DNA of 64,000 nucleotides. Source: Paracoccus isoporae (GTDB lineage Bacteria > Pseudomonadota > Alphaproteobacteria > Rhodobacterales > Rhodobacteraceae). Shown in pieces: positions 62,621 through 64,000 of the stretch. The notes below the pieces were generated by a model. The model was not told the DNA's origin, ran no database searches, and saw only the letters and a list, made by a program, of their open reading frames with translations. The stretch covers positions 62,001 through 126,000 of the forward strand of contig NZ_FNAH01000003.1 of assembly GCF_900101865.1 (NCBI RefSeq). The letters are read 5' to 3'. The translations under genes were made by a program, and so were the position numbers. The first letter of the stretch is position 1. Every line of letters starts with the position of its first letter.

Positions 62621-63448
62621 TTAGACCGGCTGCGGCGGCGGCGCGAGTCCCGTTGCCGTCACCCACCAGTTTTCATGCGCCGCACCAATGCGATAGGCGG
62701 CCAGCCCCGCCGCGCTTGCATCGGTGAAAATCCCGAAACAGGTCGCGCCAGAGCCGGACATCCGCGCCAGCAGCGCACCCGCGTCGCGCAATTCCCGCAG
62801 CACCGTGGCGATCTGGGGGCAGAGCGTGATCGCCGGCGCCTCCAGATCGTTGCGGCAGGTCTGAAGATAGGCAACGAGTGCGGGCAGGTCGAAGCGGTCG
62901 GGCATTGCGGGCAAGGGCGCATTGTCCTTGCGCTGCAAGGCGCTGAAGACTTGCGGGGTGGGCATCTCGACGCGCGGATTGACCAGCACCAGCCGCAGAT
63001 CCGGCATCTCCGGCACGGGCTCGATGATCTCGCCCACGCCGCGCATCCGGGCCGGGCGCGCGGCCAGGCAGACCGGCAGATCCGCCCCCAGCCGCTCGGT
63101 GGCGTCCGGGATCGGCACGCCCATCCGCGCCAGCCCGCGCAGCACCGCCGCCGCATCCGCCGAGCCGCCGCCGATCCCGGCGGCGACGGGCAGGGTCTTG
63201 GTCAGCCGGATCGCCGCCTGTCCGCCCGCCAGCCGCGCAGCCTTCAGGCAAAGATTGTCGTCCTCGTCCAATCCGCTGGCAAAGGGGCCGTCCACCGACA
63301 GGCTCAGCGGCCCCGCATCCAGCGTCAGCTTATCCCCCGCCGCCGCAAACACCACCAGCGAGTCGAGCAGGTGATACCCGTCCGGCCTCTGCCCGGTGAC
63401 ATGCAGCGCCAAATTCAGCTTGGCCGGCGCGACTTCCGTGACGCTCAT
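62621..63448 (-). CDS. ispE: 4-diphosphocytidyl-2-C-methyl-D-erythritol kinase
   Basis: 275-residue GHMP kinase of the MEP isoprenoid pathway, phosphorylating the 2-hydroxyl of CDP-ME. Catalytic Lys10 ([11 protein letters not shown]), the Gly-rich [17 protein letters not shown] loop (87-100) and Asp123 (GADLPVCL) are present. The ATG at 63448 overlaps the stop of the upstream TPR gene by 4 nt; the frame is open beyond but not conserved. Confidence 0.94.
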   Translation of the reverse strand: MSVTEVAPAKLNLALHVTGQRPDGYHLLDSLVVFAAAGDKLTLDAGPLSLSVDGPFASGLDEDDNLCLKAARLAGGQAAIRLTKTLPVAAGIGGGSADAAAVLRGLARMGVPIPDATERLGADLPVCLAARPARMRGVGEIIEPVPEMPDLRLVLVNPRVEMPTPQVFSALQRKDNAPLPAMPDRFDLPALVAYLQTCRNDLEAPAITLCPQIATVLRELRDAGALLARMSGSGATCFGIFTDASAAGLAAYRIGAAHENWWVTATGLAPPPQPV

Positions 63449-64000
63449 TCGGTCGCGGAACGCTCGGCCGCGCCTGGCTCCGACGGCAAACGCCCCCCAT
63501 TCGCCGCCTCCTCCGCCAGCACCGCATCCAGCCCACGCTGCAATTTCGCCCGGATTCGCTGCGAATCTTCCTCGGTTTCGGGGCCGAAACTCAGCGCCCG
63601 GCTCCACTGGATTTCCGCCTCGCGCTTGCGGCCGACCTGCCAGTAGATATCGCCCAGATGGTCATTCACCAGCGAATCGTTGCTCATCAGCGCGACGGCG
63701 CGTTCCTGCGGCTCCACCGCCTCGCGGTAGCGGCCAAGCCGGTACAGCGCCCAGCCGAGCGAATCGAGGATATAGCCGTCATCCGGCGAGAGCCGCACGG
63801 CGCGTTCGATCAACTCCAAGGCCTCATCGAGATTCTCGCCCCGATCGACATAGGAATAGCCCAGGTAATTCAGCATCTGCGCGTTGTTCGGCTGGATTGC
63901 CAGCGCCGCGCGCAGATCGGCTTCGGCGCGCGGAAAATCCCCCAGCCGCTCCAGGGCGATGGCGCGGGCATAGCGCGGGAACCACAGCGCATCGGTGTCG
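63445..64000 (-). CDS. TPR protein, C-terminal part
   Basis: At least 185 residues of a tetratricopeptide-repeat protein; the frame is open to the right edge of the window, so the start is missing. Successive 34-residue helix pairs are visible ([117 protein letters not shown]), followed by a short acidic tail. In Rhodobacterales a secreted TPR protein commonly precedes ispE. Role unknown; coupled to ispE by an ATGA overlap. Confidence 0.85.
   Translation of the reverse strand, partial: DTDALWFPRYARAIALERLGDFPRAEADLRAALAIQPNNAQMLNYLGYSYVDRGENLDEALELIERAVRLSPDDGYILDSLGWALYRLGRYREAVEPQERAVALMSNDSLVNDHLGDIYWQVGRKREAEIQWSRALSFGPETEEDSQRIRAKLQRGLDAVLAEEAANGGRLPSEPGAAERSATE

Overview
The window is high-GC chromosomal DNA from an alphaproteobacterium, most likely a Rhodobacteraceae (Paracoccus/Rhodobacter-like). 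The evidence is a Rhodobacter-type polyol operon (smoEFGK-smoS-mtlK-xylB), a SitABCD transporter facing a cysteine-free Mur-type Fur protein, an alphaproteobacterial porin, and alphaproteobacterial conserved families (DUF3576, DUF1491, TIGR03862). I saw no rRNA, tRNA, CRISPR array or intact insertion sequence. The genus is not resolved.

Layout. 0-1.3 kb: metR (cut by the window edge) divergent from metF. 1.3-4.5 kb: a DUF2235 hydrolase, an ornithine/lysine-type decarboxylase and an exported PRC-barrel protein. 4.8-9.5 kb: a detoxification-like cluster (PhnB-type VOC, HxlR regulator, tandem DUF1428, GST, two-domain VOC, two NTF2-like proteins and a 42-codon ORF between them). 9.6-10.7 kb: an isolated, lower-GC DUF3644 gene with a HEPN-like RX4H motif. 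11-15.1 kb: Mn/Fe uptake (sitABCD) and mur. 15.1-24.7 kb: sorbitol/mannitol uptake and catabolism with its SorC-type regulator. 24.8-33 kb: an aspartate-semialdehyde dehydrogenase paralogue lacking its catalytic residues, a DUF2268 protease-like gene, ftsK, dapC, an amidase and ubiH. 33-41.5 kb: Trm112/LON-domain/thioredoxin operon, exonuclease III, MFS transporter, CenR-like response regulator, extended RibA, L,D-transpeptidase, YggS, porin. 41.8-47.6 kb: DUF3576 lipoprotein, leuS-lptE-holA, a flavoprotein. 47.6-55.2 kb: GST, MFS, PPG-rich exported protein, thioesterase, LysE, RluA, cfa, acyl-CoA dehydrogenase. 55.3-64 kb: lepB-rnc-era, DUF1491, two EamA exporters, VOC, acpS, pdxJ, ispE and a TPR protein cut by the window edge.

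How genes work together. MetR probably controls metF. Mur probably represses sitABCD through sites in the shared intergenic region. SmoC probably controls the smo operon: the ABC transporter imports hexitols, SmoS and MtlK oxidise them to ketohexoses, and XylB with a HAD phosphatase-like protein handles phosphorylation. lepB-rnc-era and acpS-pdxJ are normally one alphaproteobacterial cluster; here they are separated and oppositely oriented, consistent with an inversion.

Most notable: (1) two arrays of five 11-bp phased GTACAC units, about 59 kb apart in inverted orientation, sharing an exact 34-bp core, one of them beside the acpS break in gene order; (2) an intact ASADH-like protein with catalytic Cys replaced by Ala and catalytic His by Asp; (3) the isolated DUF3644/HEPN-like gene next to a long imperfect palindrome.
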